64,000 nucleotides of DNA from Pseudomonadales bacterium (GTDB lineage Bacteria > Pseudomonadota > Gammaproteobacteria > Pseudomonadales > Halieaceae), in NCBI GenBank assembly GCA_024234855.1, contig JACKNN010000001.1:744001-808000 (forward strand), given 5' to 3'. Positions 55,560 through 63,189 of the stretch are shown here, piece by piece. Positions within the stretch are counted from its first letter, which is position 1. Each line of letters starts with the position of its first letter. The notes under the pieces are model-generated. The model saw only the letters and a program-made list of their open reading frames with translations. It did not search any database and had not been told where the DNA came from. The position numbers were made by a program, and so were the translations under genes.

Positions 55560-56105
55560 ATGAGTATGACCAACACCCACGATCGGTACGGCACACTCTC
55601 CATTGCCATGCACTGGTTGATGTTCCTGCTGCTGGTGGCGGTGTATGTCGTTATGGAGCTGCATGAATCGTTCCCCAAGGGCAGTGATATGCGCAGCGCC
55701 CTGAAATCCTGGCATTTCACACTGGGCATCACGGTGCTGGTGCTGGTATGCCTGCGGATCGGCCTGCGCCTGTTCCAGCAGACCCCGGCCATCACACCAC
55801 AGCCCGCGCCCTGGCAGAACCTGCTGGCGAAGCTGCTCCACCTGGCCCTGTACGGGTTTATGATCGGCATGCCGATACTCGGATGGCTGGTATTAAGCGG
55901 CGAAGGCAAGACTGTACCGTTCTATGGTATCGACCTGCCTGGGCTGATCGCCAAGAACAAGGAGCTGGCCGAGAATCTGGAGGATATCCACAAGACCATA
56001 GGTGAAATCGGCTACTACCTGGTGGGTTTCCATACCCTGGCCGCGCTCTATCACCATTATTTGATGGGTGACAACACCCTCAGGCGCATGCTGCCGGGGC
56101 GCTAG
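55560..56105 (+). CDS. Cytochrome b561-type membrane protein
   Basis: A 181-residue inner-membrane b-type cytochrome with four helices. Candidate haem ligands are H18 (AMHWL), H52 (KSWHFTLG), H94 (LLHLALYG) and H158 or H165/166 (GFHTLAALYHHY). The family passes electrons from quinol to periplasmic acceptors such as superoxide or YceI-type partners. GGAGG lies 6 nt before the ATG at 55560; the frame is open upstream but lacks a membrane-protein character there. Confidence 0.9.
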   Translation: MSMTNTHDRYGTLSIAMHWLMFLLLVAVYVVMELHESFPKGSDMRSALKSWHFTLGITVLVLVCLRIGLRLFQQTPAITPQPAPWQNLLAKLLHLALYGFMIGMPILGWLVLSGEGKTVPFYGIDLPGLIAKNKELAENLEDIHKTIGEIGYYLVGFHTLAALYHHYLMGDNTLRRMLPGR

Positions 56106-56201
56106 CGAACGGATACCGGCGGCCGCCAGGCCTCGCACCGGGTCGAAAGTGGTCCAGCGCGGGGTCGGTATCTCCAGCACCCGGGCGTAGTAGAGCGCCC
56201 G
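56106..56201 (-). pseudogene. Remnant of a second DUF3604 gene (C-terminal fragment)
   Basis: A minus-strand frame encodes ALYYARVLEIPTPRWTTFD followed by unrelated sequence. The intact neighbour ends with the near-identical RAFYYARVIEIPTPRWTAYD. The match covers about 19 codons and lies just downstream of the intact gene's stop. There is no start, so this is the scar of a tandem duplicate. Confidence 0.8.
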
Positions 56202-56221
56202 CCCGCTTTTTCCTGCTCCTG

Positions 56222-58141
56222 TTATCGGGGGTTGTACCAGATCGGCGAGGTATAGGCCCGCTCCTGGGTTTTGAGGGGGACCTCGGCCGGCAGGTCGAGT
56301 TTGAATTTTACCCGGTCGTAGGCGGTCCACCGCGGGGTGGGTATCTCGATCACACGGGCGTAGTAAAACGCGCGCAACGTCGGGTCGAACTCGGGGTCGG
56401 TCCACACGGAGCCGAGTTCCGCCGCACCTATGGTGTTGGTCCAGCTCGGGATAGCCAGGTCCACGGTGTCGCCGACGGCCGGCAGTTTGCCGTTGGCGCC
56501 GGGTTTGCGCCCATCCGACCAGGCCACGTCGTAGACTTTTTCCCGGGGTTTTCCCCTGGCATCCAGCCAGCCCTTGATCACCTGCACGCGGTCCAGGTTG
56601 GCGCCCATGGGGTCGCGCTGGGCGTACACAAGGAAGCGGGGAGCGCCCGCGCCGGGAGCAGGTGCTGCCAGGTCCGAGCCCATCGGTACGCCCTTGCCGT
56701 AGCCAATGCGCGCCAGGTCCCGGTGCTGCAGGTCGTCCTGCTCATACTGCCAGCCGCCGAAGAAACGCACCCGGATGCGCGGTCCGGTGGTGGCATAGGC
56801 CTCCCGGCGCTCCATCGCGTCGAACAGCGCGCCGCGGGTGTTGTCGGTGGACCACAGGGCGGTCAGGCCCGAGGAAGAGTAACGCCAGCCCTTGTAACCC
56901 AGGCCCAGTTTTTCATTGCCCCTGGCCTCGTGGAGGGCGCGCCCGGGATTGGGTTCATACAGGGGGAATTTCCCGAAAAAATTATCGTCATCCACGGTAC
57001 TGAGTCCGACGTGGTTGTCGGTCGCGCCGATCATGCCGAACTTGAAGGGGTTGATGCCCAGCTTCGCCTGCAACTCCAGGCCCCGCAGCAGGCCGGAACG
57101 GGCGTATTCACCGGGCAACATCGCCGGGGTCTTGGCCTGCGTGAGGTCCAGGTTGCCCCAGTCCCAGTTGTCGTAATCGGCGAATTCATCCTCGTTGGAC
57201 AGCAGCGGGTGGGCCTCGCCGTCGCCCTTGAGCTGGGTGACCTCGTACAGGCGCTCCCACTTCTGCCGTGTCTCGGCGTAGGCTTTGTCGTAGGGGGCGC
57301 CATCGGCGAAGTCATCCTGCAGGGCGAACATCATGCCGTTGGACAGGTTGCCGTTATGGGGAATGGCGGTGATCTGGCCGCCGGTCTTGTCCTCGTAGGC
57401 CTGCAACCAGGCCCACAGGTCGCGGGGGTTGGGGCTGCCCTGTGGCGGCGTGGTGGTATAGGGTACCACCTGGCTGGCCCGCTCGGGGCCGTCCCTGAAA
57501 ATCACGTTGCGGTGCAGGTTGTTACCCTTGACCAGCGAGGTCCACTCGTAGGCGATGAAGGTGGTGAAGTGGTGAGGGTTGTTGAAATCCTCGGCGGCCT
57601 GGATGAGTTCTCCCCACACGCGCGCGTAGGCCGGGTTGCCCGGCTGGTAATTCAGTGCCGGTGACAGGGTGCCCTGGGCGAACTGGCTGATCAGTCGCTG
57701 GGTCGCCTGCATCGCCACCTTGCCGCCCTGCCTGAAGGCCTCGTGCATCTCCCGACCGGTCGGGTCCGCCATGATATTGGGCGCCCCGGCGATCAGGTCG
57801 GTAATCATGCCCATGGCGTCGGAATGGTCGGTGATCATGTAGAAATCGTAGGGGCGCTCGAGTTTTACCGGCAAGCCCGTGTTCGAGGTCACCTGTTCAC
57901 CGCGGGCGAAGCGGTAGGCGTCATCGGGCATCAGGGTGGTGCCGGCGCCGCCGGCGTCACCCGACAGCGCCGTGTGGACGTGGGTGTCGCCGAAATACAC
58001 GTCGGTAGGGTAGGCGATGTCAGCGTAGGGTGAGTAGGGGCGGGCGTTGCTGTCCGGGGCCTGCTGTCCCGCTGCCGCGGCGTAGCTTGCGGTCGGTAAC
58101 GCTATGGCCAGGCAGAGTAAGCTTCGTTTTATCGTGTCCAT
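56222..58141 (-). CDS. DUF3604 family exported protein
   Basis: A 639-residue protein with a signal peptide (MDTIKRSLLCLAIALPTASYA). The motifs suggest a PHP-like metal-dependent hydrolase fold: GDTHVHTALSGDA (H54, H56), FYMITDHSDAMGM, AIPHNGNLSNG and GATDNHVGL supply His and Asp ligands for two or three metals. The family is common in marine bacteria and has no established substrate. GAGG lies 7 nt before the ATG. It stands alone on the minus strand. Confidence 0.88.
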   Translation of the reverse strand: MDTIKRSLLCLAIALPTASYAAAAGQQAPDSNARPYSPYADIAYPTDVYFGDTHVHTALSGDAGGAGTTLMPDDAYRFARGEQVTSNTGLPVKLERPYDFYMITDHSDAMGMITDLIAGAPNIMADPTGREMHEAFRQGGKVAMQATQRLISQFAQGTLSPALNYQPGNPAYARVWGELIQAAEDFNNPHHFTTFIAYEWTSLVKGNNLHRNVIFRDGPERASQVVPYTTTPPQGSPNPRDLWAWLQAYEDKTGGQITAIPHNGNLSNGMMFALQDDFADGAPYDKAYAETRQKWERLYEVTQLKGDGEAHPLLSNEDEFADYDNWDWGNLDLTQAKTPAMLPGEYARSGLLRGLELQAKLGINPFKFGMIGATDNHVGLSTVDDDNFFGKFPLYEPNPGRALHEARGNEKLGLGYKGWRYSSSGLTALWSTDNTRGALFDAMERREAYATTGPRIRVRFFGGWQYEQDDLQHRDLARIGYGKGVPMGSDLAAPAPGAGAPRFLVYAQRDPMGANLDRVQVIKGWLDARGKPREKVYDVAWSDGRKPGANGKLPAVGDTVDLAIPSWTNTIGAAELGSVWTDPEFDPTLRAFYYARVIEIPTPRWTAYDRVKFKLDLPAEVPLKTQERAYTSPIWYNPR

Positions 58142-58485
58142 GGATTACCTCGACGAGTTGTAGTTGTACTGGCTCGGCTGCGCAGGCGTGTCCGGCCCGC
58201 GCATGAGTATAGCCAATCAGCCCGCAGAATGGCCGTCCCGGGCAGGGCGTGGTCCCGCCCGCGCTCAGGTATGTTCGCCATTCCAGCATAGCCCTGGGCC
58301 AGGTTGAATAGTTTGGATTTCGCGACTATTTTTTGGGTTGTCACCGGCCGCAGCGATACGGAATTTTGAGCTGAATCAACCAGGCAGCCTGCGACGCAAG
58401 GGAGAACACCTGCGTATCGCCGTACAGCTGATCGAGGCGGAAAGCGGCAGTCACTTGTGGGCGGACAACTACGATATCCCCCGGG
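58142..58485. other. 344-bp intergenic region with a gene scar
   Basis: It separates the DUF3604 start from the CBS-protein stop. The part from 58383 to 58475 is a remnant of a plus-strand gene (listed separately). The remainder, 58142-58382, must include the DUF3604 promoter, which I cannot pinpoint. Confidence 0.5.
58383..58475 (+). pseudogene. Fragment of a TolB-like/adenylate-cyclase-associated domain
   Basis: The plus strand encodes GSLRRKGEHLRIAVQLIEAE followed by SGSHLWADNYD. This is the characteristic core of the TolB-N/FlgO-like domain found in many cyclase- or TPR-linked proteins (EGSVRR...LRI.AQLI.A..G.HLWAE.YD). Both flanks are lost and the following frame runs into the CBS gene, so only about 31 codons survive. 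Confidence 0.8.
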
Positions 58486-58893
58486 CTACTCAATCAACTC
58501 GCACAGGCCCCTGAAGATCAGCTCGTTGTAGCTGACGATGCCCTGCACCTTGCCGTTTTCTATCACCGGGACGCTGGACAAACCGAAGCGATCGAACATG
58601 CGCGCACAGTGGCGAACGTCCATGTCCGGATCCAGTGAGAGGACCGGCTTTGACATGATCTCGTACACGTTGACACGGTTGGGGGCCCGGTCCTTTGCCA
58701 GCACTTTCTTGGCGATGTCGGACAGCAGCAGGATACCGTAGGCATCGTGCTCATGGCGTTTGCGGACGATGATCACGCTGGCATTGGCTGCTTTCATGGC
58801 ATCCAGCGCCTCCTTCACCGTGGCCAGCCCATCCAGTTCCAGGTGGTCAGTGTGCATGATGTCGCGGGCCTTGATGATTTTTTTCGGGTTCAC
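58486..58893 (-). CDS. CBS-pair protein
   Basis: A 135-residue cytoplasmic protein made of two CBS motifs (about 10-65 and 75-132): DIMHTDHLELDGLATVKEALDAM and EIMSKPVLSLDPDMDVRHCARMF with VPVIENGKVQGIVSYNEL. CBS pairs bind adenine nucleotides and gate transporters or enzymes. The GTG start overlaps the stop of the P-II-like gene (GTGA). It is the last gene of a four-gene operon with two DUF1538 membrane proteins and is a likely regulator of them; that role is inferred from context. Confidence 0.9.
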   Translation of the reverse strand: MNPKKIIKARDIMHTDHLELDGLATVKEALDAMKAANASVIIVRKRHEHDAYGILLLSDIAKKVLAKDRAPNRVNVYEIMSKPVLSLDPDMDVRHCARMFDRFGLSSVPVIENGKVQGIVSYNELIFRGLCELIE

Positions 58894-59240
58894 AGCAACT
58901 TCTCCACTTCGTTGGTGATTTTCTGGGCCTGGGCGACGACGCCCACAGCATCCTCCACGTCCAGTTGGAAGGCAATGCCGGTGCCGGGTTCATCGTCGAA
59001 ATGGCCGGCGCGGCTTATCTCCTCCAGGATGGTCCTGCTCAGGTGTTCCTCCACCAGCATCAGTAGGACGTCGCGCTGGGTTTCCAGCGAGAGTCCGAAG
59101 AAGGTCTTGCTGACCTTCAGGCCCTCGCCCCGGGCATTGTGAATAATTGTCGCCCCGGTGGCGCCGTTCTCACGCGCCGTGTTGAGCACGGCGTCGGTTT
59201 TGCGATCCTCCACGAACACGATGATCATCTTGAAGTGCAT
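58890..59240 (-). CDS. P-II-like signalling protein
   Basis: A 116-residue GlnB-superfamily protein. The core fits the P-II ferredoxin fold: MIIVFVEDRKTDAVLNTARENGATGATIIHNARGEG is the first half (in two pieces, 4-20 and 21-40), then FFGLSLETQRDVLLMLVEE and GTGIAFQLDVEDAVGV. The T-loop is short and has no uridylylation Tyr, so control by GlnD is unlikely; nucleotide binding is expected. GAGGA lies 7 nt before the ATG at 59240. It follows the second DUF1538 gene by 22 nt and is translationally coupled to the CBS gene. Confidence 0.88.
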   Translation of the reverse strand: MHFKMIIVFVEDRKTDAVLNTARENGATGATIIHNARGEGLKVSKTFFGLSLETQRDVLLMLVEEHLSRTILEEISRAGHFDDEPGTGIAFQLDVEDAVGVVAQAQKITNEVEKLL

Positions 59241-59262
59241 GTTGCTTTCCTCTGCTTGCGAG

Positions 59263-60051
59263 TCAAAAATTACTGTCTTGGCCTTTGCGATTGGCAAGTT
59301 TTGCGCGGTAGTCCGCCAACTGGGCATAGGTCATCACCGACAGGATCGGGAACAGGCTGGCAAACGCAATCAGGCCGAAACCGTCGATCAGCGGGTTCCT
59401 GCCGGGCACGGTCTCCGATAGCCCCAGGCCCAGTGCGGCCACCAGCGGTACCGTCACGGTGGAGGTGGTGACACCGCCGGAATCATAGGCCAGCGGAATG
59501 ATCAGTTTCGGCGCCCGCGTGGTCTGCAAGACCACCAGCACGTAACCGCCGATGATGTACCAGTGGATCGGGTCGCCCACCACGATGCGGTAACAGCCCA
59601 GAGATATGCCGAACGCCACCCCCAGTGCTACCGAGATGCGCAGGCCCGATATGCTGATCGCACCGCCGGACACCTCGTTGGCTTTCATTGCCACGGCAAT
59701 CAGTGACGGCTCCGCGATGGTTGTGCTGAAGCCGATCGCGAACGCGAATATATAGACCCAATAATAGTCCCGCCAGTTGATCGTGCCAGCGCCGTGGGTG
59801 GCCTGGATAAACGCCGGGTCGGTGAGCTGTTCGGCCATCAGCCGACCCAGCGGGAACAGGCACCATTCCAGACCCAGCAGGAACAGGGACAAGCCCGCCA
59901 GCACCCAGGCGAAACCCCACAGGATCTGAGTGAGATTGGCCGGGACACGCCGCAGCACGAAAAACTGGAAACCAAAGATGATCGCCGCGATCGGCAATAC
60001 GTCATTGACTGTGGCCAGTGTGACCGCGACTACCTCGTTCGCTATGTTCAC
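59263..60051 (-). CDS. DUF1538 membrane protein (second)
   Basis: A 262-residue inner-membrane protein with about seven hydrophobic segments. Family signatures are FAIGFSTTIAEPSLIAVA, AYDSGGVTTSTVTVPLV and GRNPLIDGFGLIAFASLFP. The start is GTG overlapping the previous gene's stop (GTGA), so the two halves are made in step. The frame upstream is the shadow of the first DUF1538 gene. It shares its core motifs with the first copy, so the pair may form a pseudo-symmetric heterodimer. A transport role is inferred; no substrate is known to me. Confidence 0.88.
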   Translation of the reverse strand: MNIANEVVAVTLATVNDVLPIAAIIFGFQFFVLRRVPANLTQILWGFAWVLAGLSLFLLGLEWCLFPLGRLMAEQLTDPAFIQATHGAGTINWRDYYWVYIFAFAIGFSTTIAEPSLIAVAMKANEVSGGAISISGLRISVALGVAFGISLGCYRIVVGDPIHWYIIGGYVLVVLQTTRAPKLIIPLAYDSGGVTTSTVTVPLVAALGLGLSETVPGRNPLIDGFGLIAFASLFPILSVMTYAQLADYRAKLANRKGQDSNF

Positions 60052-60785
60052 GCGATCAGCATCCCGTAGGCCATGACAAAAATCATGGGGGTGAGGGAAG
60101 CCAGTGCGATGAGCCCGAAACCGTCGATCATCGGGTTGCGGCCGCGAATTGAGGACGCCAGCCCCACGCCCAGGGCGGTGACCAGCGGTACTGTAATGGT
60201 GGACGTGGTCACGCCGCCGGAATCGTAGGCGATACCGATGATCTCCTCCGGTGCGAAGATTGTCATCACCACCACCAGCAGGTAGCCGCCGATAATCAGC
60301 CATTGCAGTGGCCAGCCCTTGAGTATTCGCAGTACCCCGATGACGATGGCCAGGCCCACCGACAGGGCCACCGTATAGCGCAGGCCATCGGCGTACTCCC
60401 GTTTGGCCGCCTCGGTTGACTCTATCATCATGCCGGCGGCGGCAACGTTGGCGGCCTCCGCTGCTACAGCGATCAGGGCGGGTTCGGCAACGGTGGTGCC
60501 AAAGCCCAGGGAGAAGCCGAATACCAGCAGCCAGAACAGGCTGCCTTTGCGGGCGAAGGCCGTGGCCATGGATTCACCGATGGGGAACAGCCCCTGCTCC
60601 AGGCCGTGAATGAAAAAGGTCAGGCCGAGCACGACGAAGATGACGCCGACCAGCAGCTGGCCCACGTCGGGCAGGGCTTGCTGCAGCACCAGGAACTGAA
60701 AGAATACGATGACCAGGAAAATTGGCAGCAGGTCCCGCAGGCTGCCAAGCATGGCCTTGAAAAGTTTTCGCAGGGTGTAGGTCAC
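60048..60785 (-). CDS. DUF1538 membrane protein (first)
   Basis: A 245-residue inner-membrane protein, GTG start, with about seven hydrophobic segments and signatures GFSLGFGTTVAEPALIAVA, AYDSGGVTTSTITVPLV and RGRNPMIDGFGLIALASL. It is the first gene of the operon DUF1538-DUF1538-P-II-CBS. In some other bacteria, as far as I recall, the two halves are fused in one longer protein. Conserved polar residues inside helices (TTxAEP, DSGGVTTST) suggest an ion or solute path. Confidence 0.88.
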   Translation of the reverse strand: MTYTLRKLFKAMLGSLRDLLPIFLVIVFFQFLVLQQALPDVGQLLVGVIFVVLGLTFFIHGLEQGLFPIGESMATAFARKGSLFWLLVFGFSLGFGTTVAEPALIAVAAEAANVAAAGMMIESTEAAKREYADGLRYTVALSVGLAIVIGVLRILKGWPLQWLIIGGYLLVVVMTIFAPEEIIGIAYDSGGVTTSTITVPLVTALGVGLASSIRGRNPMIDGFGLIALASLTPMIFVMAYGMLIA

Positions 60786-60988
60786 AGCTGTCTCACCAGA
60801 CTGAAGGCGCGAGCATAACAGCTGTATGAAAGCAGAATATTGATCTGCCTGAAGAAAACGGCCGCAATCGAGGTAAGTTTCAGGCCGTCTCGGCCGGTGG
60901 CCCCGGGACGGGAAATTTCATCGTGAGCGTGGTAGCCTCTGCCCGGAGAGTTAGCGCCGCCACCCGGGCGGCCCAAGGGATGCATGAC

Positions 60989-61339
60989 ATGAAATACTCG
61001 CTGGTCCTGGTGGTTGCGACGGCGCTGCTCGCAGCCTGTACCACCACCGATGAAATCATTATCGATAAAAAAGGCGTGGACATGGCCCGCTATGACCAGG
61101 ACCTGGCGGAGTGCCGCGAGTATTCGAACGAAGTACAAACCGGCAAAAAAGTGGCCAAGGGCGCGGCTTCCGGCGCCGTGGTGGGCGGCCTGATCGGCGC
61201 CATTGCCGGCGACGCGGGCAAGGCGGCGGGCGTGGGCGCGGTTGGCGGCGGTGCCCGCGGGGCGAACGAGGGCTCCAGGGATGAGGTGCAGGTGGTAAAA
61301 AACTGCCTGCGTGGCCGGGGTTACAAAATACTCAACTAG
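60989..61339 (+). CDS. Small glycine-zipper lipoprotein
   Basis: A 116-residue predicted lipoprotein. The ATG at 60989 has AAGGGA 9 nt upstream and starts a signal peptide ending in LLAAC (Cys near residue 17). The middle holds a glycine zipper (GAASGAVVGGLIGAIAGDAG, then GVGAVGGGARGANEG), and the end has a paired-Cys region (ECREY...NCLRGRGYKIL). It resembles the YMGG/glycine-zipper outer-membrane lipoproteins. Its last 4 bp overlap the end of the opposite-strand AsmA gene. Confidence 0.85.
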   Translation: MKYSLVLVVATALLAACTTTDEIIIDKKGVDMARYDQDLAECREYSNEVQTGKKVAKGAASGAVVGGLIGAIAGDAGKAAGVGAVGGGARGANEGSRDEVQVVKNCLRGRGYKILN

Positions 61340-63180
61340 CGCTTGAACAGTTTGTCCAGCAGCTTGCCCGCTTCCTTTTTCAGTTTGCGTTCGCCTTCGT
61401 TCCGGGTGAGGTCCTCGATTATTTTTGCCGAATCCACGTTGCACCACTTGCCCGCGTCACCGTTGGCATTGCCCCTGCAGTGGACCGGCCAGTCTATGGC
61501 CGTGAGGCGCTTGCTCACCCGGCAGGCCCGGTCCAGGGTCTCCAGCTCGGGCGACAGCCTGGCTTTGAACGTAGTGTCAAAGTCCTGGTTCAGCAATTCG
61601 TAACGGCCGTTACCGGTCAGCGATAACCCGGGCAGCTCGGCGCGCAGCGGTCGCAGTAATGCGCTGCCGTCTGTGAGCTGGATATCGGCGGTGAGGGCCT
61701 CAAAGCGGGTGTCGGTGGGGAAGGTGGCGGTGAGATTCTCCTGGTTGGTCAGGGCCACGGCCTTGCACAGCATGCCCTCGATGCCAATATCCCGCAGCAC
61801 CAGCTCCGCCGTCGCCAGCCTAATCGGCCCGTTGAGCCCCGCCATCAACTCCCCGCGGCTGCGTCCGGCGCTCGATAACTGCCACTCGAGATTGGCCTGG
61901 CCCGTGGCGATGGGGCCGACCTCTGTGGCCGCCAGGGCGCTGCCGATATCAAGCCCGCTGAGGGCGCCGCTGGTCGCGACGGTGGCACTGTTGTGCTTGC
62001 CGTCGAACGTTCCCTGCAGTTGCAGCTGGCCGCCGTGGACCATGCCCGTCAGCGAATCGATGCGGATGACGCCGTCCACCGCCCGCAGCGCCAGGTGCAG
62101 GTTCTGGATGCGGTGGCCGCCCAGGAGTGCGCTGTCGACGGTGAGATCGGCGCGGGTGTCTATTGCGCGCAGGGCGGCCAGCGGCAGTGGATCATCAGCA
62201 GAGGCGGCGGGCTGCTGTGCCGCCCCGCCCGCCGCATCGGGCCCGGCGAGCGCCAGCAGGGCGGGATCAAACTGGTTGAAATGCAGGGTGGCATCGATCT
62301 GCGGGCTCTCGAAGGCAGTGTAGCGCAGGCTGCCCTCGCCCCGTGTGCCGGCCGCCTCCAGTAACAGTTGCAGGTCGGCGGACCGCCGGTTGAGGTCAGC
62401 CTCGCCGCTGGCCTGCAGTTTGAGGAGGTCGGCGGCTATACCGATGAGTTCGATCTCGAGGCCGTCCAGGACCAGTTGCTGCCGTTGCTGGTCGAGCCGG
62501 ACAGTGCCCTGCAGAGCCAGAGTAATGGCTTGCTCTGCCGGCAGTCGCAGCTTCCCCTGCAGTTTGATGGGGCGGGCATCCAGATTGAGGTCTTGCGCCT
62601 CAAGCCGCTGTACCTCGATTACGGTGGGCGCGGCGCCGTCGGCGGCCAGCAATTCCAGCCGCGCGTCCGTCAGCCTCAGCATCTGCACATTGAGCGCCAG
62701 CGGCAGCGCCAGGGCCACCTCTGCCCCGGCGGCCGCGCCGGCTTCGGCCTGGGACTGGCGGCGCTGCAGGTAGAATTCATCGAGCTGGGCGTCACTCATC
62801 GAGCTGCTGTCGATTTTCGCCTCTTTCTCAGTGGCGGCTATTCTGCTGGTAAGACCGTCGAGGCTGAGCGTGTGGACCTCCACCCGGCCGGACAAAAGCG
62901 GCAGCAGCTGCAGCCCCAGCTGCAGCGACCGTACCTGCAAACCGGCCTGTTCCTCCCCTGGCATGGCCAGGCTGACGTCCGCCAGTGACAGCCCGATCCG
63001 GGGTATCAGTGCCAGCTCGACTGGCCCCTCCACGGTGAGCGTGGCACCGGTTTGCTCCCTGATGGCGGCGCTGGCCAGTTCGAGGAGTTTATCCTTGTCC
63101 ACGAACAGCGGTAACAGCAGCAGCGCTACCAGGGTCAATGCAAGGGGCGCAACGATCAGCAGAGCCTTGGTACGTGTCAT
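61336..63180 (-). CDS. AsmA family protein
   Basis: A 614-residue protein with a single N-terminal membrane helix (ALLIVAPLALTLVALLLLPL) and a long beta-rich periplasmic part. The N-terminal segment GPVELALIPRIGLSLADVSLAMP and the C-terminal repeat-like region (GRYELLNQDFDTTFKARLSPELE) match AsmA. AsmA-like proteins belong to the bridge-like lipid-transfer group involved in outer-membrane phospholipid supply. It lies 9 nt after the AvtA gene on the same strand, so the two may be cotranscribed. Confidence 0.88.
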   Translation of the reverse strand: MTRTKALLIVAPLALTLVALLLLPLFVDKDKLLELASAAIREQTGATLTVEGPVELALIPRIGLSLADVSLAMPGEEQAGLQVRSLQLGLQLLPLLSGRVEVHTLSLDGLTSRIAATEKEAKIDSSSMSDAQLDEFYLQRRQSQAEAGAAAGAEVALALPLALNVQMLRLTDARLELLAADGAAPTVIEVQRLEAQDLNLDARPIKLQGKLRLPAEQAITLALQGTVRLDQQRQQLVLDGLEIELIGIAADLLKLQASGEADLNRRSADLQLLLEAAGTRGEGSLRYTAFESPQIDATLHFNQFDPALLALAGPDAAGGAAQQPAASADDPLPLAALRAIDTRADLTVDSALLGGHRIQNLHLALRAVDGVIRIDSLTGMVHGGQLQLQGTFDGKHNSATVATSGALSGLDIGSALAATEVGPIATGQANLEWQLSSAGRSRGELMAGLNGPIRLATAELVLRDIGIEGMLCKAVALTNQENLTATFPTDTRFEALTADIQLTDGSALLRPLRAELPGLSLTGNGRYELLNQDFDTTFKARLSPELETLDRACRVSKRLTAIDWPVHCRGNANGDAGKWCNVDSAKIIEDLTRNEGERKLKKEAGKLLDKLFKR

Positions 63181-63189
63181 GGCGGTTCC

